Shown piece by piece: positions 1-8,280 of a stretch of DNA of 64,000 nt. The number at the start of each line of letters is the position of its first letter. The first letter of the stretch is position 1. The stretch lies in the NCBI RefSeq assembly GCF_026236535.1, contig NZ_JAHTMW010000016.1, forward strand, positions 110,384 through 174,383. The letters run 5' to 3'. Source of the stretch: Streptomyces sp. SKN60 (lineage in GTDB: Bacteria > Actinomycetota > Actinomycetes > Streptomycetales > Streptomycetaceae). The translations under genes were made by a program, and so were the position numbers. The notes beneath the pieces are model-generated. The model was given only the letters and a program-made list of their open reading frames with translations, was not told the DNA's origin and searched no databases.

Positions 1-1146
1 GGAGCCGGCGTAGGTGAGGTTGGGCCCGATGTTCACCCCGAGCAGGACGGCCAGGACGGCCCCGGGGCCCAGCGGGGCGGTCAGCGGCAGCAGCACGAGG
101 ACCGCGGGCAGGTTGTTGATGACGTTCGCGAGGACGGCGGCCAGCGCGGCGAGGGCGAGCAGCGCCGGCAGTCCGGTGCCCTCGGGGATCAGCTGTCCCA
201 GGGCGTCGTCGAGTCCGTTGTCCACCACCGCGAGGACCACGATCCCGAGGGCCAGGACGAAGGCGAGGAAGGGCACGGAGGCGGCGCGGACCAGCGCCCG
301 GGGCGTGGTGCGGCGCCGGATCAGGGCCCGTACGGCGAGGGCCAGGGCCCCCGCCAGGGCGGCCCACGCCGGGTCGACGCCGACCGCCGAGGTCAGCACG
401 AAGCCGGCCAGCGTGCACCCCACGGTCACGAGGGCGAACAGCGGCAGCGGCGGTGGTTCCACGGCGGCGGGGGCCTGCGCCCCGGCGTCCAGGTCGGTGG
501 CGAAGAAGCGCCGGAAGACCAGGTACTCGACGCCGATCGCCGCCGCCCACGGCAGGGCCATCAGCGCGGCGAACCGGGTGAAGGTCAGCCCGCTGGCCGC
601 GAACGCGAGCAGGTTGGTGAGGTTGGAGACGGGCAGCAGCAGGGAAGCGGTGTTCGACAGGTGGGTGCAGGCGTACACGTGCGGCTTGGGACGGGCGCCG
701 ATACGGGCGGCGGTGGCGAACACCACCGGGGTGAGCAGCACCACCGTGGCGTCCAGGCTGAGCACGGCCGTGATCGCCGACGCGGCCAGGAACACCTGGG
801 CGAGGAGCCGGCGTGGCCGGCCCGCCGCCGTACGCGCCATCCACGCCCCGCACGCCTGGAACAGCCCCTCGTCGTCGCAGAGCTGAGCCAGCACCAGTAC
901 GGCCGCCAGGAAGCCGATCACCGGCCCGAGCCGTTCCGCCTCGGCCAGCGCGTCGTCGAGGGAGACGGCCCCGGTGGCGACCACCAGGGCCGCGGCCGGC
1001 ACGGCGACGACCGCCTCCGGCCAGCCGAAGGGGCGGATGACCGCGCAGGCGAGCACGAGGACGAGCAGGGCCGCGGACAGCGTCTCCGCGAGCTGGGGGT
1101 TCAGGATCCGATCCTTCCTCGGCGGCGGACCGACCGCCCGCACCAT
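1..1146 (-). CDS. ArsB/SLC13-type ion permease, 3' end missing (window edge)
   Basis: I translated this from the complement. From the ATG at 1146 an open frame of 382 codons runs off the left edge without a stop. After a short basic start come repeated hydrophobic segments (for example SAALLVLVLACAVI, VIGFLAAVLVLAQL and VPFLAFVLALGIVVLAVV). It also has motifs of the ArsB/NhaD/citrate-transporter superfamily: LSLDATVVLLTPVVF near residue 130, LLLPVSNLTNLLAF near 170 and ANVINNLPAVLVLLPLTAP near the edge. Proteins of this family move arsenite or small anions/cations across the membrane; substrate cannot be assigned from sequence. No arsenic resistance genes are visible beside it. Confidence is high for family, low for substrate. 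Confidence 0.8.
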   Translation of the reverse strand, partial: MVRAVGPPPRKDRILNPQLAETLSAALLVLVLACAVIRPFGWPEAVVAVPAAALVVATGAVSLDDALAEAERLGPVIGFLAAVLVLAQLCDDEGLFQACGAWMARTAAGRPRRLLAQVFLAASAITAVLSLDATVVLLTPVVFATAARIGARPKPHVYACTHLSNTASLLLPVSNLTNLLAFAASGLTFTRFAALMALPWAAAIGVEYLVFRRFFATDLDAGAQAPAAVEPPPLPLFALVTVGCTLAGFVLTSAVGVDPAWAALAGALALAVRALIRRRTTPRALVRAASVPFLAFVLALGIVVLAVVDNGLDDALGQLIPEGTGLPALLALAALAAVLANVINNLPAVLVLLPLTAPLGPGAVLAVLLGVNIGPNLTYAGS

Positions 1147-1268
1147 CGCACGGAACGCTACCCCCTCGAAGATCGCGTCCCGCGCACGCGGGAGAGTCCG
1201 GCGTCGCGAGGCGCGCCGGGCCCGTTGACGGTGCCCTCAGCCGTTACTACTGTGCGCTCCAGATCGAG

Positions 1269-1282
1269 TGGGAGCGCTCCCA
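1269..1282. promoter_or_regulatory. CebR-type operator (perfect 14-bp palindrome)
   Basis: TGGGAGCGCTCCCA lies 46 bp upstream of the cellulase GTG start. This exact palindrome is the published consensus for CebR, the LacI-family cello-oligosaccharide repressor of Streptomyces. The placement suggests that the downstream GH9 gene is induced by cellobiose or cellotriose. I saw no second copy in the window. Confidence 0.85.
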
Positions 1283-1328
1283 CCCCATGCTTGTCATGCT
1301 CATCTCATAGCCCTCGAAGGAGCTCCTC

Positions 1329-3476
1329 GTGCCACCCTCTCGCTCGTTACGCCGCTCCGCCGCCCTGCTGACGGGCGTCCTCCTGCTCGGCGGCCTCACG
1401 ACCGCACCCGCCGTCGCGGACGTCCAAGCCGCCGCCGCGGCGACCGCCGCCGTACGCGTCAACCAGGTCGGCTATCTGCCGGACGGCCCGAAGCGCGCCA
1501 CGGTCGTCACCACGGCGGCGCAGTCGCTCACCTGGCAGCTGCGCAACGCCTCCGGGACCGTCGTGGCCTCCGGCTCGACCGTCCCGCACGGCGCCGACAC
1601 CCCTTCCGGCCAGTCCCTCCAGGTGGCCGACTTCTCCTCGTACCGGGAGACGGGCGCGGGATACGTCCTGGCGGTGGACGGCAGCAGCAGCGTGCCCTTC
1701 GACATCCGCGCGGACCTCTACGACGCGCTGCGCTCCGACTCCATGGCGTTCTTCCACCACCAGCGCAGCGGCATCGCCATCGACGCCTCCCTGGTGGGTT
1801 CGGCCTACGCCCGTCCCGCCGGGCATCTCGGCGTCGCCCCCAACAAGGGCGATGTCTCCGTCCCCTGCCAGGCCACCGTGTGCGACTACACCCAGGACGT
1901 CAGGGGCGGCTGGTACGACGCGGGCGACCACGGCAAGTACGTGGTGAACGGCGGCATCTCCGCCTGGCTGATGGTCAGTTCCTTCGAGCGGGCGAAGCGG
2001 GCGGGGCAGGAGCAGGCAGTCGGCGACTCGACCCTGCGCGTCCCCGAGCGCGGCAACGGCACGCCGGACGTCCTGGACGAGGCGCGCTGGGAGCTGGACT
2101 TCCTGATGCGGATGCAGGTGCCCGAGGGCCGGCCGTACGCGGGCATGGCCTTCCACAAGGTCCACGACGCGGCCTGGACCGGCATGCCCATGCGCCCCGA
2201 CCAGGACCCCCAGGCCCGCGAGCTGCACCGCCCGTCCACGGCGGCGACGCTCAACCTCGCGGCGGCCGCCGCGCAGTGCGCCCGGGTCTTCCGCCCGTAC
2301 GACTCCGCCTACGCGGACCGCTGCCTGTCGGCCGCCCGGCGGGCCTGGACCGCGGCGCAGGCCAACCCCGCCCTGTACGCACCCGCTTCGGACAGCACGG
2401 GCGGCGGAGCCTACGACGACACACGGGTCACCGACGAGTTCTACTGGGCGGCCGCCGAGCTGTACGCGACGACCGGCGAGAGCGCCTACCGGGACGCGGT
2501 CACCTCCTCGCCCTGGCACACCTCGTCCGACGCCTTCAGCGCGTACGGCTTCGGCTGGGCGGACACGGCCGCGCTGGGGCGGCTCACCCTGGCCACGGTC
2601 CCCAACGGACTGCCCGCCACCGACGTGGCCCGGGTCCGCGCCTCGGTGACCTCGGCCGCCGACGGCCACCTGTCCCGGATGGCCGCCCAGGGCTACGCGG
2701 TGCCGACCCCGGCGGACGGCTACTTCTGGGGCTCGAACGGCAACATCGCCGACAACGCGATCGTCATGGCCGTCGCCGGTGAGCTGACGGGCGACACCCG
2801 CTACCGCACCGGCGCCCTGGAGGCGATGGACTACCTGCTCGGCCGCAACGCCCTCGGCCGGTCGTACGTGACCGGCTACGGCGAGACGTCCGCCCAGAAC
2901 CAGCACCACCGCGTCTGGGCACACCAGTTGGACGCCTCGCTGCCCCACCCGCCGGCCGGCTCGCTCGCGGGCGGCGCCAACAGCGGGCTCCAGGACCCGG
3001 TGGCGCAGGAGAAGCTGGCGGGGTGCGCGCCGGCCGCCTGCTACATCGACGACATCGGCTCGTACTCCACCAACGAGGTGGCGATCAACTGGAACGCGCC
3101 GCTGGCCTGGCTCGCCGCCTACGCCGCCGAGCGGCCCTCCGGCGGCGGTGAACCGCCCACCGCGGCCTGCGCGGTGACGTACACGGCGGGGAGCGTCTGG
3201 AGCACCGGCTTCACCGCGACCGTCACGGTCAGGAACACCGGTCCGACCGCCGTGGACGGCTGGCAGCTGACCTGGGACTGGTCGGCCGGCCAGCGCGTCA
3301 CCAGCGCCTGGAACGCCACCGTCGCCCAGAACGGCACCACGGTCACCGCCCGCGACGCCGGCTGGAACCGCTCGATCGCCCCCGGCGCGACCGCGAGCTT
3401 CGGGTTCCAGGGGAGTCACACGGGTGCGAATCCCGCCCCCACCGCCTTCACGCTCAACGGCGGCACCTGCGCCTGA
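1329..3476 (+). CDS. Secreted GH9 endoglucanase with CelD_N and CBM2 domains
   Basis: This is a secreted beta-1,4-glucanase acting on cellulose. A twin-Arg-poor Sec-type signal peptide (residues 1-30, cleavage near AVADVQA) precedes an Ig-like CelD_N domain (VRVNQVGYLPDGPK, about 42-130). The GH9 (alpha/alpha)6 catalytic domain (about 135-600) has the DAGD motif at 197-200, which holds the base and nucleophile-activating Asp, and the acid Glu in STNEVAINWN at about 583. A short Gly/Pro linker leads to a C-terminal CBM2 cellulose-binding domain (ACAVTYTAGSVWSTGF to the end). The GTG start is chosen because GAAGGAG sits 6-13 nt upstream. A CebR palindrome upstream indicates cello-oligosaccharide control. 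The gene is monocistronic and convergent with the aldolase operon, with hairpins between them. Confidence 0.95.
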   Translation: MPPSRSLRRSAALLTGVLLLGGLTTAPAVADVQAAAAATAAVRVNQVGYLPDGPKRATVVTTAAQSLTWQLRNASGTVVASGSTVPHGADTPSGQSLQVADFSSYRETGAGYVLAVDGSSSVPFDIRADLYDALRSDSMAFFHHQRSGIAIDASLVGSAYARPAGHLGVAPNKGDVSVPCQATVCDYTQDVRGGWYDAGDHGKYVVNGGISAWLMVSSFERAKRAGQEQAVGDSTLRVPERGNGTPDVLDEARWELDFLMRMQVPEGRPYAGMAFHKVHDAAWTGMPMRPDQDPQARELHRPSTAATLNLAAAAAQCARVFRPYDSAYADRCLSAARRAWTAAQANPALYAPASDSTGGGAYDDTRVTDEFYWAAAELYATTGESAYRDAVTSSPWHTSSDAFSAYGFGWADTAALGRLTLATVPNGLPATDVARVRASVTSAADGHLSRMAAQGYAVPTPADGYFWGSNGNIADNAIVMAVAGELTGDTRYRTGALEAMDYLLGRNALGRSYVTGYGETSAQNQHHRVWAHQLDASLPHPPAGSLAGGANSGLQDPVAQEKLAGCAPAACYIDDIGSYSTNEVAINWNAPLAWLAAYAAERPSGGGEPPTAACAVTYTAGSVWSTGFTATVTVRNTGPTAVDGWQLTWDWSAGQRVTSAWNATVAQNGTTVTARDAGWNRSIAPGATASFGFQGSHTGANPAPTAFTLNGGTCA

Positions 3477-3487
3477 CCTGCCTGACT

Positions 3488-3541
3488 CGTCCGAATCGGA
3501 CGTGGTGGACGCCGATGTGGCGGATCTCGTCGCATCGGCGT
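3488..3541. terminator. Two tandem hairpins between convergent genes
   Basis: The first hairpin is CGTCCG/CGGACG (3488-3502, 3-nt loop). The second is ACGCCGATG (3509-3517) paired with CATCGGCGT (3533-3541). They lie between the stops of the GH9 gene (3476) and the aldolase gene (3571), so they probably terminate both directions. There is no U-tract, as is usual in Streptomyces. Confidence 0.6.
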
Positions 3542-3570
3542 CCCGGCCGACGCAGGCCCGCCTCGGCCCG

Positions 3571-4431
3571 TCACCGTACCGGCGTCGCGGACACGGCCTG
3601 AGCTCTGAGCACGCCGAGCAGCCGCGTCACCTCGCCGGCCATCGCCGTGCGGCCCGCGCCGAGGTAGCGGCGGGTGTCGACCAGCGACGGGTCGCTGTCG
3701 AGCACCTCGCGCGCGGCCGTGGTGAAGACCCGGTTCAGGTGGGTGGCGAGATTGACCTTGGTCATGCCGTGGTCGACGGCGGCGGTCAGCGCGTCGTCCG
3801 CGGCGCCGGAGGAACCGTGCAGGACCAGCGGTACGGGGACGGCTTCGCGCAGCGTACGGATCAGGTGGAAGTCCAGGACGGCGTCGCGGGTGCGCATGGC
3901 ATGGGAGGTGCCGACGGCCACGGCGAGCGCGTCCACTCCCGTGGCCGCGACGAACGCCGCGGCCTCGGCCGGGTCGGTGCGGGCGCCGGGGGCGTGGACG
4001 CCGTCCTTGCCGCCGACCTCGCCGAGCTCGGCCTCCACCCAGACCCCGGCCGCGTGGCAGTGGGCGGTGATCGCCGCGGTGGCCAGGAGGTTCTCCTCGT
4101 ACGGGAGGACCGAGGCGTCGTACATGACGGAGGTGAAGCCGAGTTCCACGGCCTCGTGGACCAGGGCGTCGGAGGTCGCGTGGTCGAGGTGGACCGCGAC
4201 CGGGACCCGGGCGCCGCGGGCCACGGCCAGGGTCGCCGGGCCGATGGCCTGGAGGCCGCCGTGGTAGCGGGCCGCGTTCTCGCTGATCTGGAGGATGACC
4301 GGCGCGCCGGCGGCTTCCGCGCCGGCCACGATCGCCTGGGCGTGTTCGAGCTGGATGACGTTGAAGGCGCCCACGCCGTGGCCGGCGCGCGCTGCGGGGG
4401 CGACGATGTCCCCCGTACTGACGAGAGGCAT
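3571..4431 (-). CDS. Class II (zinc) ketose-bisphosphate aldolase, tagatose/fructose type
   Basis: The 286-aa protein cleaves a ketose 1,6-bisphosphate to DHAP and glyceraldehyde-3-phosphate. Class II hallmarks are VHLDHATS (about 80, with a zinc-ligand His), the acidic segment VEAELGEVGGKDG, the phosphate/zinc loop VGTSHAM, and VLHGSSGA. Length and short loops resemble the GatY/KbaY/AgaY (tagatose-bisphosphate) subgroup more than FbaA, although specificity cannot be settled by eye. It is the last gene of a four-gene operon, starting 9 nt after the PfkB kinase stop. The operon logic is SIS isomerase/deaminase, ROK sugar kinase, phosphosugar kinase, then this aldolase. Confidence 0.9.
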   Translation of the reverse strand: MPLVSTGDIVAPAARAGHGVGAFNVIQLEHAQAIVAGAEAAGAPVILQISENAARYHGGLQAIGPATLAVARGARVPVAVHLDHATSDALVHEAVELGFTSVMYDASVLPYEENLLATAAITAHCHAAGVWVEAELGEVGGKDGVHAPGARTDPAEAAAFVAATGVDALAVAVGTSHAMRTRDAVLDFHLIRTLREAVPVPLVLHGSSGAADDALTAAVDHGMTKVNLATHLNRVFTTAAREVLDSDPSLVDTRRYLGAGRTAMAGEVTRLLGVLRAQAVSATPVR

Positions 4432-4440
4432 GACGGTTCC

Positions 4441-5385
4441 TTACGAGAGGGGCGGGAGCGGCGGGAGGGACGGGACGGGGTGGACGTCCACCGCATCGCG
4501 AAGGCGCCGGTGGACGGCGGGGTCGAACGAGCCCGCCAGCGGCGCGGCGACGGTGGCGGTCGAGAGCGCCACCGCCTCGGCGAGCCGCCGCGGCCAGGAG
4601 ACGCCGGCCGCCAGGCCCCGGGCGAGGGCGGCGACCGCCGCGTCACCGGCGCCGGTCGGGTTGCCGCGCAGCCGCTCGGGCGGCACGGCGCGCCAGGCGC
4701 CCTCCGGGGTGACGGCGAGGAGGCCGTCCGGGCCGAGGGAGGCGACCACGGCTTCGGCGCCGGCGGCGCGCAGGGCCTGCGCCGCCCGGCGGGGGTCCGA
4801 CTCGCCGGTGGCCTCGGTCAGTTCGTCGGCGTTCGGCTTGACGAGGGCCGGGCCCGCCGGAAGGGCGGCGCGGAGCGCCGGGCCGCTGGTGTCGAGGACC
4901 GCCGGGACGGCCCGGGCCCGGGCGGCGTGGACGAGGGTCGCGTACGCGTCCTCGGGCAGGCCGGGCGGAAGGCTGCCGGAGAGCACGACGACCGTGGCCC
5001 GTTCGACGCACGCCTCGAAATCGGCGAGGAAGCTCCGCCATTCCTCCGGCCGGACGACGGGGCCCGGTTCGAGGAGCGTCGTCGTGTCGCCGGTGTGCTC
5101 GTCCACCACGGCCACCGTGCGGCGGGTCTCGCCGTCGACGGGTGTGAGGAGCTCCGGGAGCTCCGCCCGGCACAGTTCGCGGCGCACCGCCTCGCCGGTC
5201 GGTCCGCCGGCCAGGCCGGTGACGAGCGTGGGGAGGCCCAGGGTGTGCAGGACGCGCGACACGTTGACGCCCTTGCCGCCCGCCCGGGCGCCGACGTCGC
5301 GGACGCGGTGCGCGGAGTGGGGGCGGAGGCGGTCGACGCGGTGGGTGATGTCGAGGGCCGGATTGAGGGTGACGGTGAGGATCAC
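4441..5385 (-). CDS. PfkB-family 1-phosphofructokinase/tagatose-6-phosphate kinase
   Basis: The 314-aa sugar-phosphate kinase belongs to the FruK/LacC branch of the PfkB family. The N-terminus MILTVTLNPALDITHRVD and the GGKGVNVSRVL motif (about 37-47) form the substrate side. The second signature NPTGAGDAAVAALA carries the catalytic Asp of GAGD (about 245). The start overlaps the ROK kinase stop by 4 bp (ATGA), so translation is coupled. Given the aldolase that follows, it should phosphorylate a ketose-6-phosphate or ketose-1-phosphate to the bisphosphate. In an aga/gam-like reading of the operon the substrate is tagatose-6-phosphate (inference). Confidence 0.9.
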   Translation of the reverse strand: MILTVTLNPALDITHRVDRLRPHSAHRVRDVGARAGGKGVNVSRVLHTLGLPTLVTGLAGGPTGEAVRRELCRAELPELLTPVDGETRRTVAVVDEHTGDTTTLLEPGPVVRPEEWRSFLADFEACVERATVVVLSGSLPPGLPEDAYATLVHAARARAVPAVLDTSGPALRAALPAGPALVKPNADELTEATGESDPRRAAQALRAAGAEAVVASLGPDGLLAVTPEGAWRAVPPERLRGNPTGAGDAAVAALARGLAAGVSWPRRLAEAVALSTATVAAPLAGSFDPAVHRRLRDAVDVHPVPSLPPLPPLS

Positions 5386-6401
5386 GGTCCTGTCGCCTCC
5401 CGTTCCAGGAGGTCGTGGGCGAGCAGCGCCGCGCCCAGGCAGCCGGCCCGGTCGCCGAGCCGGGCCTCGGTGACCTCCGGTACCGCCTGGAAGGTCAGCC
5501 GGTGGGCGAGGGCCTCACGCAGGGGCGCCAGGTAGGCCTCGCCCGCGCGGGCCAGGCCTCCGCCGACGACGACGCGCTCGGGGTCGTACAGCGTGACCGC
5601 CGTCGCCAGGGCGTCGGCGAGCGCCTCGATCGCATCGGTCCAGATCGCGGTGGCCACGTCGTCGCCGGCGTCGGCGCGGGCCTGCACCTCCCGGGCGGTG
5701 ATGCCGTGCCAGCCGGTGGCGCGGGCGTAGCGGCGGGCGATGGCCGCGGCCGACGCCACCGTCTCCAGACAGCCGCGTCCTCCGCAGCGGCAGCGTTCGC
5801 CGCCGGGCCGGACGACGACGTGGCCGAGTTCGCCGGCCCGGCCGTGCCCGCCGGTGAGCGCGCGGCCGTGCCGGAACGCGGCGGCGGCGATGCCCGTACC
5901 GACCGGCACGAACAGGAAGTCGGCGCAGCCGCGGCCCGCGCCGACGCGCGCCTCGGCCAGTCCCCCGGCGCGTACGTCGTGGCCGAAGGCGACGGGGAGA
6001 CAGAGGTGTTCGGCCAGCCAGTCCTGGACGGGTACGTCGGTCCAGCCGAGGTTGCCCGCGAGGACGGCGAGGCCCGATTCCTCGTCGACGATGCCGGGGA
6101 CGACGATCCCGGCCGCGTCCGCGTCCGGGCAGCGCCCGGCGAGTTCCTCGGCGCAGGCGAGGACGGTCTCCAGGACCGCCTCGGGGCCGCGGTCGGCGCG
6201 CGTGTACCAGCGGTCGGTGTGTTCGAGGGTGGTGGCGCCGTCGGTGAGGGTGCCGCCCTTGATGGAGGTGCCGCCGACGTCCAGGGCGATGACCGTCCGT
6301 GCGGCCGTCCTCGCGGCGCCCATGGCGCTTCCGGTGCTCTTGGTGCTTCTGGTGCCCATGGTGCTTCCGGTGGTGCTTCCGGCGCCCGTGGCGGTGGTCA
6401 T
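5382..6401 (-). CDS. ROK-family sugar kinase
   Basis: This 339-aa protein is an enzyme-type ROK kinase with no N-terminal HTH. It has the ATP-binding motif IALDVGGTSIKGG (about 37-49), a GHDVRAGGLAE segment around the catalytic Asp, and the zinc motif CRCGGRGCLET. I set the start at the ATG at 6401, which overlaps the SIS gene stop by 4 bp (ATGA); the frame stays open further upstream, but that stretch is only the shadow of the SIS gene. The first 35 residues are a low-complexity Thr/Gly/Ser tail with repeated STMG/STKSTGSAMG units, so a later ATG (MGAARTAART) is possible. It probably phosphorylates the imported hexose or hexosamine at O6. Confidence 0.88.
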   Translation of the reverse strand: MTTATGAGSTTGSTMGTRSTKSTGSAMGAARTAARTVIALDVGGTSIKGGTLTDGATTLEHTDRWYTRADRGPEAVLETVLACAEELAGRCPDADAAGIVVPGIVDEESGLAVLAGNLGWTDVPVQDWLAEHLCLPVAFGHDVRAGGLAEARVGAGRGCADFLFVPVGTGIAAAAFRHGRALTGGHGRAGELGHVVVRPGGERCRCGGRGCLETVASAAAIARRYARATGWHGITAREVQARADAGDDVATAIWTDAIEALADALATAVTLYDPERVVVGGGLARAGEAYLAPLREALAHRLTFQAVPEVTEARLGDRAGCLGAALLAHDLLEREATGP

Positions 6402-7270
6402 GAGCCGGTGAGGACGATGGAGCGGGTGAGGTTGCGCGGCTGGTCGGGGTCGAGGCCCCGGCGTTCGGCGAGGGCGACGGCCAGGCGCTGGGCGCGGATC
6501 AGGTCGGCGAGCGGGTCGCCGGGGGACGCCGTGAGGTACGCGCCGGTCGCGCGGACCTGGTCGGCCAGGCCGGCCGGCGGCTCGCCGAAGAACCACACGA
6601 CCGTGCCGGGGCCGCTGACGCTGATGGGGCCGTGCCGGTACTCCATGGCCGGGTACGACTCCGTCCACGATCCGGAGGCCTCGCGCAGCTTCAGCGCCGC
6701 CTCGTGGGCCAGGCCCGTGGTCCAGCCCGTGCCGAGGAAGGTGAACTGACCGGCGGTCAGGAGCTTCTCGGGCAGCCGGGACGCCAGGGCGTCGTCGGCC
6801 TGCCGCAGCAGGTCCTGCGGTACGGGGCCGAGGCTCGCGCGCAGCAGGAGGAGCGCGGTCGTCGCGAAGCGGGTCTGCACGACGGAGCGTTCGTCGGCGA
6901 AGGACAGGTCCACGACGGTGTCGGCGGCGTCCTTGACGGGCGTGTCGAGGTCGCCGGTCAGCGCCACCGTCGCACTGTCGCCGGCCCGTTCGAGGGCGTC
7001 GAGGACCTCGGTCGTGGTGCCGGAGCGGGTGATGGCGACGACCCGGTCGTAGCGGCGCGCGGCGGGGAAGTCGGACGCGGCGAACGCGTCCGTCTCCCCG
7101 AGCCCGGCGCCCTCGCGCAGCGCCGCGTACGCCTGCGCCATGTACAGCGAGGTGCCGCAGCCCACGACCGCGACCCGCTCACCGGCCTGCGGCAGCCCGG
7201 CCGGCCGGGCCTCCAGGGCCCGGCGCCAGCACGAGGGCTGCTCGGCTATTTCCACCTCGACGTGACTCAC
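6398..7270 (-). CDS. SIS-domain phosphosugar isomerase/deaminase (AgaS/GlmS-C like)
   Basis: This 290-aa protein has tandem SIS folds. The first carries VAVVGCGTSLYMAQAYAALR (about 33-52) and AITRSGTTTEVLDAL (about 84). The second carries FLGTGWTTGLAHEAALKLREAS (about 177) with the ESYPAMEYRHGP motif typical of amino-sugar SIS enzymes. The family isomerises or deaminates hexosamine-6-phosphates (GlmS C-terminal domain, AgaS, FrlB). It is the first gene of the operon. With a ROK kinase, a PfkB kinase and a tagatose-type aldolase behind it, the best reading is galactosamine-6-phosphate to tagatose-6-phosphate (inference). A shared operator-like motif lies about 75-90 bp upstream of the start. 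Confidence 0.87.
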   Translation of the reverse strand: MSHVEVEIAEQPSCWRRALEARPAGLPQAGERVAVVGCGTSLYMAQAYAALREGAGLGETDAFAASDFPAARRYDRVVAITRSGTTTEVLDALERAGDSATVALTGDLDTPVKDAADTVVDLSFADERSVVQTRFATTALLLLRASLGPVPQDLLRQADDALASRLPEKLLTAGQFTFLGTGWTTGLAHEAALKLREASGSWTESYPAMEYRHGPISVSGPGTVVWFFGEPPAGLADQVRATGAYLTASPGDPLADLIRAQRLAVALAERRGLDPDQPRNLTRSIVLTGS

Positions 7271-7345
7271 AGGGCCTCCCAGAAGGCGCGTCGGCCGGCC
7301 TATGCCCAGCCGAATGATTGAACATGACTCGTTTATAGCTTCTTC

Positions 7346-7360
7346 GCTCAGCTTTGAGCA
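7346..7360. promoter_or_regulatory. Operator-like motif GCTCA-N-CTT-N-GAGCA, copy 1
   Basis: GCTCAGCTTTGAGCA lies between the divergent SIS operon (start 7270) and the DeoR gene (start 7459). It matches 13 of 15 positions with the motif at 11390-11404 in front of the sugar-binding protein gene, and it is an imperfect inverted repeat (CGCTC/GAGCA). It is a candidate binding site for the adjacent DeoR regulator. Confidence 0.55.
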
Positions 7361-7458
7361 AGCATGCGCAGGGGTTGATCACACAACTGCGAACCGGGAT
7401 ACCCTCGGCTCCTGCACGTCATGTCGCGAGGCGACAACACGAGACGAGGAGAACGGCG

Positions 7459-8244
7459 ATGGCCACGCACGAGCGGTGGACGCGGCTGCTCGACGCTCTG
7501 AGCGAGCGCGGCAGCATCGAGGTCGGCGAGGCGGCCGAACTGCTGGACGTCTCCCCCGCCACCGTGCGCCGCGACCTGGAGGAGCTGGCCCGTCAGCAGC
7601 TGCTGACCCGCACCCGCGGCGGGGCGGTGCTGTCCGGCGTCACGTACGACCTGCCGCTGCGGTACAAGACGGCGCGCAAGGCCGACGAGAAGCACCGCAT
7701 CGCCCGCGCCGCCGCCGCGCTCATCCCGCCCGGCGCGGTCGTCGGGCTCAACGGCGGCACCACGACGTCCGAGGTGGCGCGCGAGCTGGCGACCCGGGCC
7801 GACCTGGCCGAGCACGGTGGGGCCACGGCACTGACGATCGTGACCAACGCCGTGAACATCGCGAACGAGCTCGCGGTCCGCCCGTACGTGAAGACCGTGG
7901 TGACCGGCGGGGTCGCCCGCCCCCAGTCGTACGAGCTGACCGGCCCGCTGGCGACGGCGGTGCTCCAGGGCCTCTCGCTCGACTACGCGATCCTCGGCGT
8001 CAACGCCGTCGACCCGCGCTTCGGCGCCGCCACCCACGACGAGGGCGAGGCCAGCGCCAACCGCGCCATGGCCGAACGGGCGGAGAAGGTGATCGTGGTC
8101 GCCGACTCCACCAAGCTCGGCCAGCGCGCGTTCGCCCGGGTCTGCACGATCCCCGAGATCGACACCCTGGTCACCGACCACGACGCCCCGGACGAGCTCG
8201 TCGAGCAGCTCACGGCCCAGGGCGTCGACGTCCACTGCGTGTAG
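7459..8244 (+). CDS. DeoR-family sugar-phosphate-responsive repressor
   Basis: This is a 261-aa regulator. The N-terminal DeoR HTH spans about 5-58 (MATHERWTRLLDALSERGSI, recognition helix SPATVRRDLEELARQ). The C-terminal DeoRC sensor has GLNGGTTTSEVARELATR, TNAVNIANEL, VTGGVARPQSYELTGPLA and VADSTKLGQRAFARV. The ATG at 7459 is preferred over an in-frame ATG at 7354 because GAGGAG lies just before it and the family starts at this position. It is divergent from the sugar catabolic operon and convergent with the importer. DeoR proteins are usually relieved by a phosphosugar from the pathway they control, here probably an intermediate made by the SIS, ROK or PfkB enzymes. Confidence 0.92.
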   Translation: MATHERWTRLLDALSERGSIEVGEAAELLDVSPATVRRDLEELARQQLLTRTRGGAVLSGVTYDLPLRYKTARKADEKHRIARAAAALIPPGAVVGLNGGTTTSEVARELATRADLAEHGGATALTIVTNAVNIANELAVRPYVKTVVTGGVARPQSYELTGPLATAVLQGLSLDYAILGVNAVDPRFGAATHDEGEASANRAMAERAEKVIVVADSTKLGQRAFARVCTIPEIDTLVTDHDAPDELVEQLTAQGVDVHCV

Positions 8245-8268
8245 GGCCTGTCCGGCGGAACAGGGCCC
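8244..8268. terminator. Hairpin between convergent DeoR and permease genes
   Basis: GGGCCTGT (8244-8251) can pair with ACAGGGCCC (8260-8268) with a one-base bulge. It lies in the 36-bp gap between two convergent stops and is a candidate bidirectional terminator. Confidence 0.45.
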
Positions 8269-8280
8269 CGGCTCCCGGGC

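Noticed and set aside
1347..3419. A 690-codon minus-strand open frame across the cellulase gene
   Set aside because: It is antisense to an unmistakable GH9/CBM2 protein and shows no family motifs.
3424..5535. A 703-codon plus-strand open frame
   Set aside because: It lies entirely antisense to the aldolase and PfkB genes, is rich in Arg/Gly/Asp as expected for a GC-rich shadow frame, and has no recognisable domain.
5382..6668. Longer ROK kinase starting at 6668
   Set aside because: The extra 89 residues are the shadow of the SIS gene. The ATG at 6401 gives the standard 4-bp overlap and the expected family length.
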